DNA of 64,000 bases. Source: Clostridium yunnanense. Its GTDB lineage: Bacteria > Bacillota > Clostridia > Clostridiales > Clostridiaceae. The position numbers and the translations under genes are program-made. The notes under the pieces are model-generated. The model saw nothing but the letters and a program-made list of their open reading frames with translations, made no database searches and was not told the DNA's origin. Shown here piece by piece: positions 54,113-62,697 of the stretch (its first letter is position 1; every line of letters starts with the position of its first letter). The DNA is taken from the NCBI RefSeq assembly GCF_016595795.1, contig NZ_JAENHN010000053.1, positions 124,001 to 188,000 of the forward strand, given 5' to 3'.

Positions 54113-54736
54113 ATGAATTTACTAGCAATAATACTATTTGTTTTTACAAGTAGTATAGATAACTTTACTGTAGCTCTAGCCTACGGAGTAAAGAATATAA
54201 AAATAAGCTTTTTTAGTAATATAGTCATAAGCATAGTTTCTTCTTTAGGTACTTTTATATCAATGTCTTTAGGTTTAGCTCTTGCAAATTTACTTGCTCC
54301 TCATACAGCCAATATTATTGGTAGTACTATTTTACTGGTAATTGGATTATGGTTTTTATATGATTATTATAGGTCTCTTAAAAACATACAATCAGCCAAC
54401 CTATCGGATTCTAGTAGTAAAAGAAGCTGCATGAACCTACTAGACAATCCCGAAGCAGCTGATTTTGATCATTCTGGTACAATTGATTTAAAAGAATCTT
54501 TTTCACTATCAGTAGCTCTAGCAATTAACAATGTAGGACTTGGTATTGGTGGAAGTATAGCAGGTTTAGATATTACTAGAACCACCTTATTCACCTTTAT
54601 CTTCAGTATAATTGTTATTCCAATTGGCATGTTTTTAGGTAATAAGTTCCTAGCAAAAAAATTAGGTAGTGCCGCACCATTAATTTCTGCGTTAATATTA
54701 ATAGCTTTAGGCTTATTTGAACTTGCACTAACTTAA
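54113..54736 (+). CDS. ytaF: sporulation membrane protein YtaF (MntP-like)
   Basis: 207 aa, six membrane helices in two repeats of three (SSIDNFTVALAYGVK and the second-half counterpart SLSVALAINNVGLGIGG). The loop between them contains an EF-hand-like 12-residue segment (Asp117, Asp119, Ser121, Gly122, Asp125, Glu128: DFDHSGTIDLKE), as in other YtaF proteins. Related to the Mn exporter MntP; in Bacillus ytaF is a sporulation gene of unknown exact role. GGAGGG precedes ATG. Confidence 0.9.
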   Translation: MNLLAIILFVFTSSIDNFTVALAYGVKNIKISFFSNIVISIVSSLGTFISMSLGLALANLLAPHTANIIGSTILLVIGLWFLYDYYRSLKNIQSANLSDSSSKRSCMNLLDNPEAADFDHSGTIDLKESFSLSVALAINNVGLGIGGSIAGLDITRTTLFTFIFSIIVIPIGMFLGNKFLAKKLGSAAPLISALILIALGLFELALT

Positions 54737-54785
54737 AAAGATAAAGTCTAATGTTTTTAATAGATACTACTATATTTTAAAAATA

Positions 54786-54823
54786 GTAAAACACCAATTT
54801 AAAAATTTAAATTGGTGTTTTAT
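54786..54823. terminator. bidirectional terminator
   Basis: AAAACACCAATTTAAA / TTTAAATTGGTGTTTT. Follows ytaF and has T runs on both strands. Confidence 0.88.
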
Positions 54824-54840
54824 AGATCAGTAACCTATAA

Positions 54841-54933
54841 ATGAACCACTTCATAATTAAATTTATATTTTCAAATTCTCCTCTCAGAACCCAGAGGAGT
54901 TTTGAAAATAGATTTCGGATTGAAGTGCTTCAT
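54841..54933. repeat. palindromic dispersed repeat, copy A
   Basis: Ends ATGAACCACTTCA and TGAAGTGCTTCAT; arms AAATTTATATTTTCAAATTCTCCTC... and the opposite ...GAGTTTTGAAAATAGATTT, closing on CTCTCAGAACCCAGAG. About 93 bp, lying right after the stop of the Gfo/Idh gene. Same family as copies B, C and D. Confidence 0.75.
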
Positions 54934-54935
54934 CT

Positions 54936-55922
54936 TTATTTAGTATCAGCAGGGAATTTCACCCCTGTTTGACTTCTTATCTCATCTACTACATTCATCA
55001 CATTTAGTGAATGTTCATGAGAGTTAACCTGGGATTGAATTTTCCCTTCATTTATGAGATTAATAAATTCTTCTGCTTCATAGAACATATTATCTTCTAT
55101 CTGAGGTACAGTCAAAACTTCTCTTTCACCATTCCTATAAATTATTTCAATATTTTCTGGAGATCCTATCTTATCTATAATCATTGTTCCATTTTCACCT
55201 TGTATCTCACTTGGTGAATAAGAATAAGCTATCTTTGAGTGCATTATAACAGCATCCATATCATCATATTTTGCTATTACTGAGCCTTCTCCATCTACAC
55301 CAGATTTCAGAAGATACGCAGATGCAGTTATTTGTTTTGGAACTCCGAAAAGCTTTACCATTGGGTGAACGCAATATATCCCTATATCCATGATTGATCC
55401 ATTTGAGAAACTTGCATCGAAAGTATTGACTCTTGTTCCAGATTTATAGGTATCATATCTTGATGAGTACTGACAATAGTTTCCCAAGTATCTTCTTATT
55501 TTTCCTAACTTATAGATATTTTCTTCTATAACTTTAAAATTCGGAAGGAAATGAGACTTTAAAGCTTCCATCAATACAACATTATTTTTTATTGCCTCTT
55601 TTATCATAGATTCTACTTCCATTGAGTTAGAAGCAAATGCTTTTTCACATATTACATGTTTTTTATTCTTAAGAAATAATATTGACTGTTCGCAGTGTAA
55701 CGAATTAGGACTTGCTATATATACTGCATCTATAACATCACTTTGAGCCATTTCTTCTAGTGATGTGAAATAAGTTATTTCATCATATATCTTACCAAAT
55801 TCCTTAGCTTTCTCTAAATCACGTGAATAAATAGCTGACAGCTTAAAATCCTTTATATTACTAGCACCTTTTATAAATGCATGAGTTATCCAACTTGTAC
55901 CTATAACACCAAATCTAATCAT
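54936..55922 (-). CDS. Gfo/Idh/MocA family NAD(P)-dependent oxidoreductase
   Basis: 328 aa. N-terminal Rossmann fold (RFGVIGTSWITHAFIKGA), DAVYIASPNSLHCEQ, the VICEKAFASN lysine motif (EKP variant with Ala), and the C-terminal GFO/IDH domain with GSIMDIGIYCVHP (the conserved G-x-x-x-D-x-G-x-Y/H). Sugar or inositol dehydrogenase of unknown substrate. AGGAGGAAAAC precedes ATG. Single gene. Confidence 0.92.
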   Translation of the reverse strand: MIRFGVIGTSWITHAFIKGASNIKDFKLSAIYSRDLEKAKEFGKIYDEITYFTSLEEMAQSDVIDAVYIASPNSLHCEQSILFLKNKKHVICEKAFASNSMEVESMIKEAIKNNVVLMEALKSHFLPNFKVIEENIYKLGKIRRYLGNYCQYSSRYDTYKSGTRVNTFDASFSNGSIMDIGIYCVHPMVKLFGVPKQITASAYLLKSGVDGEGSVIAKYDDMDAVIMHSKIAYSYSPSEIQGENGTMIIDKIGSPENIEIIYRNGEREVLTVPQIEDNMFYEAEEFINLINEGKIQSQVNSHEHSLNVMNVVDEIRSQTGVKFPADTK

Positions 55923-56057
55923 GTTTTCCTCCTAAGGTTAAAAATCATAATATATACTTTATCTCATAAACAGTTAAAAGCACCAACATTATTACAAGTT
56001 TCATATATAATTTTATATTTAAGGTAATTGTAATATTAATATTATAACATTTCAACT

Positions 56058-57017
56058 TTATCTATTGTCATATATACACTTAGAGAGTTTTGCTATAAGT
56101 TCATCAGGATTCCCATTAGTATCCTTTGTAAATACTGTTAATATATAAGGTTCATCAGCATATATTATTCCTATGTCATTTACGTAATCATCGTAGTCCC
56201 CAATCTTATGTGCAACCATTTCTTGTGGTATGTACTTATCAATTCTATCATGATAAACTGTATTTTTCATATCCTCGATAATTGTCTTGTAATACTCATT
56301 ATTGTCTTTATTAAAATATAACTTTTTCAATATTTCTAAAGAATCTAAAGCTGATGATTCATTTTCCTCTCTATTTACCGTATGCTTGACTATATTCTCA
56401 ATATAAGAGTATTTATACTCTGGTGTTATAGTCTTCAATAGCATATTTACAGCTATATTGTCTGAATACTTTATCGAATAATCAATTAATGTACTTATAT
56501 TTATTGGCTCCCTTAGTGTACTGGTCCCCTGTAATATTCCAGCGCCATCCTCATAATCCTGAGAAGAGTAAACAACGCCTTGATCCATAGTTAATTTATT
56601 TTCTTTTACTAGGTCAACGGTAGCCATGCTAATAGGAACTTTTACGGTACTAGCCGCTCCAAAGATCTTTTCACCATTTATATTAAAGCCTAAATCAGAA
56701 TTTAAATCATAATAAGCTACCCCAACATTATTCATATCCTCTTTAATAATCTTTTCAACCTTTGCTTTAAGTTCATCTAGTTTCTTTTGTTTGTTTACTT
56801 TTATTTCCTGAACCTCTTCTATTTCTCTTATCTTTTCATCATCTATTTGCTTATGTTCAGTTATTAACTTACTTGTATTTTCTGATGTATTAGTAGAACT
56901 TGTAATAGCTTCATTTTTATCAGCCAAAACCTTAGCCTGTCCATTATTCCTGTATCCTATAAAAACTATTATAATTATGCCTACAACCATACAGGTATAC
57001 ACATATTTCTTTTTCAC
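56058..57017 (-). CDS. membrane-anchored beta-lactamase-fold serine hydrolase
   Basis: About 319 aa. An uncleaved-type N-terminal membrane helix (TCMVVGIIIIVFIGY), a Ser/Thr and Glu/Lys-rich stalk to about residue 88, then a class A beta-lactamase-like domain: Ser123-x-x-Lys126 (GAASTVKVP), SDN at 185-187 (KYSDNIAVN) and K-I-G in place of KTG (MVAHKIGDY). The omega loop with the general-base Glu is shortened and I cannot find ExxLN, so it may be a peptidoglycan hydrolase/esterase rather than a true beta-lactamase. GTG start at 57017, with AGAGG 9 bases before. Confidence 0.82.
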   Translation of the reverse strand: MKKKYVYTCMVVGIIIIVFIGYRNNGQAKVLADKNEAITSSTNTSENTSKLITEHKQIDDEKIREIEEVQEIKVNKQKKLDELKAKVEKIIKEDMNNVGVAYYDLNSDLGFNINGEKIFGAASTVKVPISMATVDLVKENKLTMDQGVVYSSQDYEDGAGILQGTSTLREPINISTLIDYSIKYSDNIAVNMLLKTITPEYKYSYIENIVKHTVNREENESSALDSLEILKKLYFNKDNNEYYKTIIEDMKNTVYHDRIDKYIPQEMVAHKIGDYDDYVNDIGIIYADEPYILTVFTKDTNGNPDELIAKLSKCIYDNR

Positions 57018-57058
57018 ACCTATCAACCTCTCATACAGTATTATCTTCTAAGATATAA

Positions 57059-57145
57059 CATTTCGTACCGAAATCTATTTTTAAAACTCTCACGGCTTCT
57101 GGTGAGAGAATTTAAAAATATAAATTTTATTACTAAGTGGTACAT
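57059..57145. repeat. palindromic dispersed repeat, copy B
   Basis: CCGAAATCTATTTTTAAAAC, CTCTCAC-loop-GTGAGAG, AATTTAAAAATATAAATTT and end GTGGTACAT. In reverse orientation it aligns with copy A over both arms (ATG(T/A)ACCACTT at the outer end). Confidence 0.75.
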
Positions 57146-57273
57146 ACATATATATTTATTATAAAACGTATCTTTATAATAACTGTGAGATGAGTGTGTG
57201 AAATTATGTGTCTTTATATAATTATTACACAAATTTAACACATAATTTATATAATAAGTCTATTAATTCACTG

Positions 57274-57678
57274 CTATTCATATAAATCATACTCCTGGCT
57301 AGTTTTAAAATAAAAACTATCTAGCAAATATTTTATATTATACTTGCTAGCTAGTTCATAAAGGAGAACTTTCACTTCCTGTAAGGTACATTCATCATTC
57401 TCGTACATTTTTAAAGAACTAAAAAAACTTATTTTTTCTTGTTCATCCGCTATCTTCTTAAAATAGCCCCAAACATGCTGCAATGTATTTATTACCTGTC
57501 CCTTAGATAAATCCATAAGTAATGCACTACCTAATATTTGTCTTATTTCATCTAGTTTAACATTATCTTCTGAAAAATACTTACTTATTTTTTTATATTC
57601 ATAATAAGATCTTTCCATTATGCAATATTTATATTTTGCCCATAATTGTTGTGCTTCTCTTATATTATTATTTCTCAT
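57274..57678 (-). CDS. YbgA-type DUF1722 domain protein
   Basis: 134 aa. The DUF1722 pattern is clear: LWAKYKYCIMERSYYEYKKI, then GQVINTLQHVWGYFKKIADEQEKISFFSSLKMY, and LLYELASKYNIKYLLDSFYF. A stand-alone form without the DUF523 domain that is often fused to it. Function unknown; the family is sometimes linked to photolyase or thiouridine chemistry. AGAGG precedes ATG. Confidence 0.87.
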   Translation of the reverse strand: MRNNNIREAQQLWAKYKYCIMERSYYEYKKISKYFSEDNVKLDEIRQILGSALLMDLSKGQVINTLQHVWGYFKKIADEQEKISFFSSLKMYENDECTLQEVKVLLYELASKYNIKYLLDSFYFKTSQEYDLYE

Positions 57679-57738
57679 AGAAACCTCTGACCACTTTTTA
57701 ATAATATTATACTCAATATATCAGAACCAACCAACTAT

Positions 57739-57837
57739 TCATGCCTTTTCTCTATCAACAACAAGTACTAAAACAGCCCATACAACAATAAGAACAGATA
57801 TGGATGTAAAAATTATTTCTACATACTTTCCAAACAT
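57739..57837 (-). CDS. small single-pass membrane protein, 32 aa
   Basis: Starts MFGKYVEIIFTSISVL and ends VVDREKA, with one hydrophobic helix (about residues 8-26) and a charged C terminus. AAAGGGG lies 7 bases before ATG. Its short length is the main doubt. It lies between the DUF1722 gene and the EAL gene, in the same direction. Confidence 0.6.
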   Translation of the reverse strand: MFGKYVEIIFTSISVLIVVWAVLVLVVDREKA

Positions 57838-57886
57838 AGAAACGCCCCTTTCTTTTCTTATATAGACTTAGCTTATATGGACCTTT

Positions 57887-59572
57887 TTATTCGAATTTTA
57901 TAGTAAATAACTTTTCTACCTCCACTGCCGGCAAAGCCTTGCTATATAAAAAGCCTTGCCCCATATCACAACCATTTAGCTTCAAAAATTCCTTTTGTTC
58001 AATATTTTCAATCCCTTCTGCTACTACAACTAAATCAAGACTATGTATTAAGTTCATAACTGCCGTTACTATGATTGCATTCTTATTTTTATTAGATATT
58101 GATTTTATGAATTCCTTATCTATTTTAACCACATCCATCGAAAGAGAATTTATATAGGTAAGTGATGAATATCCCGTTCCAAAATCATCTAATGCAATTT
58201 TGAATCCCATGCTTCTCAATTTATTTAGCATTATACCCGCTATTTCCAAATTATCTATCACTGAAGTTTCAGTAATCTCTAATTGTACTTCTTCTCTATC
58301 AATTTCCATACTATTTGTCATAGAACACAACTCATCTATAAAGCAGTCATTATTCATTCTCTTAGAAGATAAATTAATAGATATCTTTATAGATTTGTAT
58401 CCTTTTTCATTCCAACTTTTCTTTTGCATCAATGCTTGCTTAAATACCCACTTTTCAATATTATCAATAAGACCCATGCTCTCAGCTAAAGGTACAAAAT
58501 CCATTGGTGACACAAATCCTTTTTTAGGATGAATCCACCTAATTAAAGCTTCAACCCCTATTACTACATTTTTTTTCAAATCAACTATAGGTTGGTAGAA
58601 TAAACTAAATTGTTCATTTTCAATGGCATGTATAATCTCGTTAATAAGATTTATTTTAACTACATTTCTCTCTTCTATTGTTTTATCATAAAACGAAACT
58701 TTATCCTTTTCCAAGCTTTTTACTTTTGATAATGCCATATTGGAATTCTTTAATAGATCGTTAAAATTACTTCCATCAATAGGGTATAAGGAAATCCCTA
58801 AGTTATATGAAATATGGAACTCTTGATTGTTTATCTTCCAGCCCCTTTTTAATTTTAAAAGGATATTATTTACTTTATCCACAACTTCATTTTTATCTTT
58901 TATATTTAATAATATAATAGCAAACATATCTTCTTTCAATTTCGAAATCTTATTTGGATTATTTATTATATCCTTCAGTGTGTTTCCTACATTTTTTATA
59001 AGTAAATCACCATATTTATGCCCTAATATATCGTTTATATCTGCTAAGTTATCTATTGTTAGACATATAAAAGCAAATTTATTAGTTAAACTTTCAATTT
59101 TAGAACTATTAATTAGGTTTTTTATCTCTTTTTCTAATAGGTGTTTGTTAGGTAGCTTTGTGAAAGTATCATAATATGCTAATATGTGGAGATCTTGAAG
59201 TTGTCTTTCTATTTCTCCTTCTAGTTCTAGTAAAGTTTCGTGAGATTTATTTAATTCATCATAATTTTGATAGATCTCATTTAGTGCCTTATCAAAAAGC
59301 ATTAAACTGTTTCTAATGGATATGTATATAACTAAAGTCGTTAATAATACAAACACCCACCCTTTGTAGGTTTGAATTTGCTCATATAAATTATCACGCC
59401 CAGCTACATATACTGCCAAGTTATCAGAGGTTACAATCCAAATAATACCTACTATTGCGTAGACAGACGCAACTTTAAATGATTGCCTCTTTGGGTTTAT
59501 CTTACTTGAAGAATCTAAGTAATACTGTATATTTCTTTCATTCATTCTGTAAATTTTATTTATATCTTTCAA
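57887..59572 (-). CDS. membrane c-di-GMP phosphodiesterase (degenerate GGDEF plus EAL)
   Basis: About 561 aa. Two membrane helices near the N terminus (VASVYAIVGIIWIV and WVFVLLTTLVIYISI), a coiled coil, a GGDEF-like domain whose signature reads LKEDMF instead of GGDEF, and an EAL domain with GVEALIRWIHP, LEITETSV, ALDDFGTGYSSL, VKIDKEFI and VVAEGIEN intact. So it should hydrolyse c-di-GMP, with the GGDEF part regulatory. Start is probably TTG 59572 with GAGGTGG upstream; the longest frame begins inside the terminator of the gene before. Confidence 0.87.
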   Translation of the reverse strand: MKDINKIYRMNERNIQYYLDSSSKINPKRQSFKVASVYAIVGIIWIVTSDNLAVYVAGRDNLYEQIQTYKGWVFVLLTTLVIYISIRNSLMLFDKALNEIYQNYDELNKSHETLLELEGEIERQLQDLHILAYYDTFTKLPNKHLLEKEIKNLINSSKIESLTNKFAFICLTIDNLADINDILGHKYGDLLIKNVGNTLKDIINNPNKISKLKEDMFAIILLNIKDKNEVVDKVNNILLKLKRGWKINNQEFHISYNLGISLYPIDGSNFNDLLKNSNMALSKVKSLEKDKVSFYDKTIEERNVVKINLINEIIHAIENEQFSLFYQPIVDLKKNVVIGVEALIRWIHPKKGFVSPMDFVPLAESMGLIDNIEKWVFKQALMQKKSWNEKGYKSIKISINLSSKRMNNDCFIDELCSMTNSMEIDREEVQLEITETSVIDNLEIAGIMLNKLRSMGFKIALDDFGTGYSSLTYINSLSMDVVKIDKEFIKSISNKNKNAIIVTAVMNLIHSLDLVVVAEGIENIEQKEFLKLNGCDMGQGFLYSKALPAVEVEKLFTIKFE

Positions 59573-59659
59573 AAGAAAATTCACCACCTCTATAATATAT
59601 TGTTTCCATAATCTCATAATTAATTTAATAAAAAAACGCCTAATCAATTTTCTTACACA

Positions 59660-59705
59660 ATAAAAAAGCCTAGCATTGAAATTTTTTCACTGCTAAGCTT
59701 CTTTC
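59660..59705 (-). terminator. terminator of the GGDEF-EAL sensor gene
   Basis: AAGCTTAGCA / TGCTAGGCTT (one G-T-type mismatch), followed on the minus strand by TTTTTTATTG. Confidence 0.85.
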
Positions 59706-59717
59706 TATTTATCTATT

Positions 59718-62351
59718 TTATTTATTAAGCAAACTAATTGCTTCCCTTTGAGGAACCGGCCTACTAAAGTAATAGCCTTGTATCCTATCACAGCTATATT
59801 TATTTAGATAATTTAACTGCTCCTCAGTCTCTACACCTTCTGCAACAACTTTTAGATTCATTTTATGTCCTATATCTATTATATTCTCTACTAAAGATAT
59901 CTTGTGTTCTTCAGCAACATCATCTATGAATGTCTTATCAATTTTTAAAGTACTTATAGGTAGTTGTTTCAGATAACTTAATGAGGAGTAGCCCTTACCA
60001 AAATCATCAAGAGCTATTTTAATTCCTATCTCTCTTAATCTATTCAACTTATCACTTATGCTGTCATAGGTTTCGATAAATATAGATTCAGTAATTTCCA
60101 ACTCAATATAATTAGGGTCTATTTTAATATCATTTATAATTTTTAAAACATTGTCTACAAAATCACTTTGCATCAATTGAATTACTGATACATTTATTGA
60201 TATATAACAGTTATCATGCCCATCTGTATGTACCTCTTTTATAAACTCACAAGCACTTCTTAGTACCCAGTTTCCAATATCTATTATCCTATGATTTTCT
60301 TCTGCTAAAGTAATAAATCTATCAGGAGGTACAAAACCTAATTCTGGACTATTCCATCTAATTAGAGCCTCAAAGCTGCATATCTTACCAGTATTAGCAT
60401 CAACTTGAGGTTGATAATAAAGAATAAATTCGTTTTTATCTAATGCATTTCTTAAATATCTTTCAATTTCCATTCTCTCTATCACTTTATCATTCATTCC
60501 TGAATGGTAGAATGTGTAGTTGTTTTTACCTAAACTTTTTGATCTATACATTGCAATATCTGCTTTAGTCAAAAGATCATCTATTCCTTTACCGTCTTCA
60601 GGGAAAATTGCTATTCCAATGCTGGATGTAACTTGCAAGTAATTACTGTCCACGTTAAATGATGATTCAAAACACTTCAGCATATCACTACAGAAATGCT
60701 CTACCTGCATCCTATCTTCAATAGAATTTAGTATTATTACAAACTCATCTCCACCTAATCTAATCAATAAATCCTCTGCTCCCTTGATTCTATTAAGTCT
60801 ATCAGCAATAGCACAAATTAAAAAATCACCAAAGTTGTGTCCTAAAGTATCGTTTATGTACTTAAAATTATCAATATCAACAAATATTAATGCACTTTTA
60901 CTGAGTTCACAGACATCTTTATTATCAAAATACTGCTCTGCTACTTTATGCATATACTGCCTATTAGGTAAATCAGTTAAATAATCATGGTATGCTATGT
61001 ATTCTAATCTATGTTGATATTCCTTTATATCAGTTATATTTTTATGTGATCCAGCTAACCTATAGGGTTTTCCTTCTGAATCAAATAATGTTTTTCCTAT
61101 GGTTTGCATCCATGTGTATATTCCATTAACATCTTTGATTCTGTACTCTACTGTAAAGACTGAACTCTTACTCTCCCAATTTTCTCTGATAACATTCTGA
61201 AGTCTTTCGTAATCTTCTTCATTAATTAACTTGCTCCAATCCATATCAATAGTTTTTTCCTTATCGTATCCTAATACCTTGTACCATTGATCTGAAAAAA
61301 ACATCTTTCCTTCTTTTATATTCCAATCCCAAAGCGCATCGTAAGATGCCTCAGTTATAAGCTTGTACCACTCTTCATTATTTCTTAGTAGTTCCTCATT
61401 GATTGATATCTCTGTATACTTTTCTCTTAGCTCTTGTTCTAATGCTGTTATTTCCTCAAATGAAGCTTCTAAATCGTTATATTTTTCTCTTAATTCCTGC
61501 TCTAAAGCTCTAACTTCTTCATAGGATGCTTCAAGCTCCTCATAACTACTCATTAAGTTTTCTTCGTATTCTTTTCTTTTATCAGCAGCTTTATTTAATT
61601 CGATTGCTAACTGACCAATCTCATCTTGGGATTTCATGATTATTTTGTGTTCAAGATTTCCTTCAGTCAAAGATTTTGCAAAATCTAATATGGTCTTTAT
61701 TTTACCAGAAATCCTATAAGCAATAAAATAACCTACCAGTATTGAAATAACAAAACCCAATACCCCTATAACAATGGTTGATACAATAGTATCATGATAT
61801 AACTGTTTATTATACTTGTCATACTTCTCAGCAACTCTTGAATTAAATTCAATATAATTTTCAGTATTTTTTACTATATTATCACTTACTATTTCTAAAT
61901 CATTATATACGATCCACGCTTTATCATAATTCTCTTCATCTATGTATGCTAGCAATCTTTCTCTATATTGCCTATATATACTCAATATATTTTTTAACTC
62001 ACCAAATAGTTTCCTATCTTCACTGTCTACTATATGTTTCTCATAATCCTCTAGTAATTTATCATCCTCGAATTTCAAGGTATTTATTTCGTCTACTAAA
62101 GTTTTTACTTTATTAGAATTTCTTTGATCCAATATCATATAAATATCAAGATTAATTTGGACTAAATTCGACTTAACTAAAGTAATATCTTTTATTACCC
62201 TTGAATTTCTTTCATGCATAATAGCACTATTACTATTGAGAACTCTAATATTTTTTAATGCAACCCATCCCATCACTCCACTAAAAAGCGATATTACTGT
62301 AAATGCTAATATGAGTTTTGACCTCATCTTTAATCTATAAATAAAATTCAT
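59718..62351 (-). CDS. membrane c-di-GMP sensor enzyme: 4HB-HAMP-coiled coil-PAS-GGDEF-EAL
   Basis: 877 aa. Membrane helix at about 10-30; extracellular four-helix-bundle sensor (about 31-185, like chemoreceptors); second membrane helix about 190-212 (IVSTIVIGVLGFVISILVG); HAMP; a coiled coil with a 22-residue tandem repeat (LEASYEEVRALEQELREKYN, then LEASFEEITALEQELREKYT); PAS/PAC (about 340-460); GGDEF intact (LIRLGGDEF), but without the upstream RxxD inhibitory site; EAL intact (FEALIRWN, EITES, DDFGKGYSSL, AEGVET). Could make or break c-di-GMP. GGGAGGATTAAGA precedes ATG. Confidence 0.93.
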   Translation of the reverse strand: MNFIYRLKMRSKLILAFTVISLFSGVMGWVALKNIRVLNSNSAIMHERNSRVIKDITLVKSNLVQINLDIYMILDQRNSNKVKTLVDEINTLKFEDDKLLEDYEKHIVDSEDRKLFGELKNILSIYRQYRERLLAYIDEENYDKAWIVYNDLEIVSDNIVKNTENYIEFNSRVAEKYDKYNKQLYHDTIVSTIVIGVLGFVISILVGYFIAYRISGKIKTILDFAKSLTEGNLEHKIIMKSQDEIGQLAIELNKAADKRKEYEENLMSSYEELEASYEEVRALEQELREKYNDLEASFEEITALEQELREKYTEISINEELLRNNEEWYKLITEASYDALWDWNIKEGKMFFSDQWYKVLGYDKEKTIDMDWSKLINEEDYERLQNVIRENWESKSSVFTVEYRIKDVNGIYTWMQTIGKTLFDSEGKPYRLAGSHKNITDIKEYQHRLEYIAYHDYLTDLPNRQYMHKVAEQYFDNKDVCELSKSALIFVDIDNFKYINDTLGHNFGDFLICAIADRLNRIKGAEDLLIRLGGDEFVIILNSIEDRMQVEHFCSDMLKCFESSFNVDSNYLQVTSSIGIAIFPEDGKGIDDLLTKADIAMYRSKSLGKNNYTFYHSGMNDKVIERMEIERYLRNALDKNEFILYYQPQVDANTGKICSFEALIRWNSPELGFVPPDRFITLAEENHRIIDIGNWVLRSACEFIKEVHTDGHDNCYISINVSVIQLMQSDFVDNVLKIINDIKIDPNYIELEITESIFIETYDSISDKLNRLREIGIKIALDDFGKGYSSLSYLKQLPISTLKIDKTFIDDVAEEHKISLVENIIDIGHKMNLKVVAEGVETEEQLNYLNKYSCDRIQGYYFSRPVPQREAISLLNK

Positions 62352-62697
62352 TCTTAATCCTCCCAGTTTTGATAACCGTATTAAGTCTAGATATCTATAT
62401 CTTAAAATTATACCTTATTAACTATGCAGTTATCAATAAAGACGGACAACTTTAAACCTAAAACTATTCATTGGAGATATGATCTTCAAGTTAGAAACTA
62501 TAAACTCCCTTAATGAACATAGTTAAAGCTAACCTTACCTCTCTATTCGTCACCCTGCTAAAATTCTATCATGAAACTATAAGAAAAGTAACAACATTGT
62601 AATATTATCTCTATTCCCTTTTCAACTCTGCCAGCATATTATAAATTGGCTATGTTCTATAATTACTTTTCGTTTGAGGGAGGTAATAAATTTAATT
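62352..62697. other. intergenic region between divergent GGDEF-EAL and deacetylase genes
   Basis: 345 bp with a small palindrome GATATCTATATC near 62390. No SigD-like match (no CG-N17-TTTA), no c-di-GMP riboswitch core and no supported ORF seen. Confidence 0.4.

Noticed and set aside
57041-57241. Open frame of 66 codons upstream of the serine hydrolase
   Set aside because: It runs through palindromic repeat copy B, has no SD and no recognisable domain.
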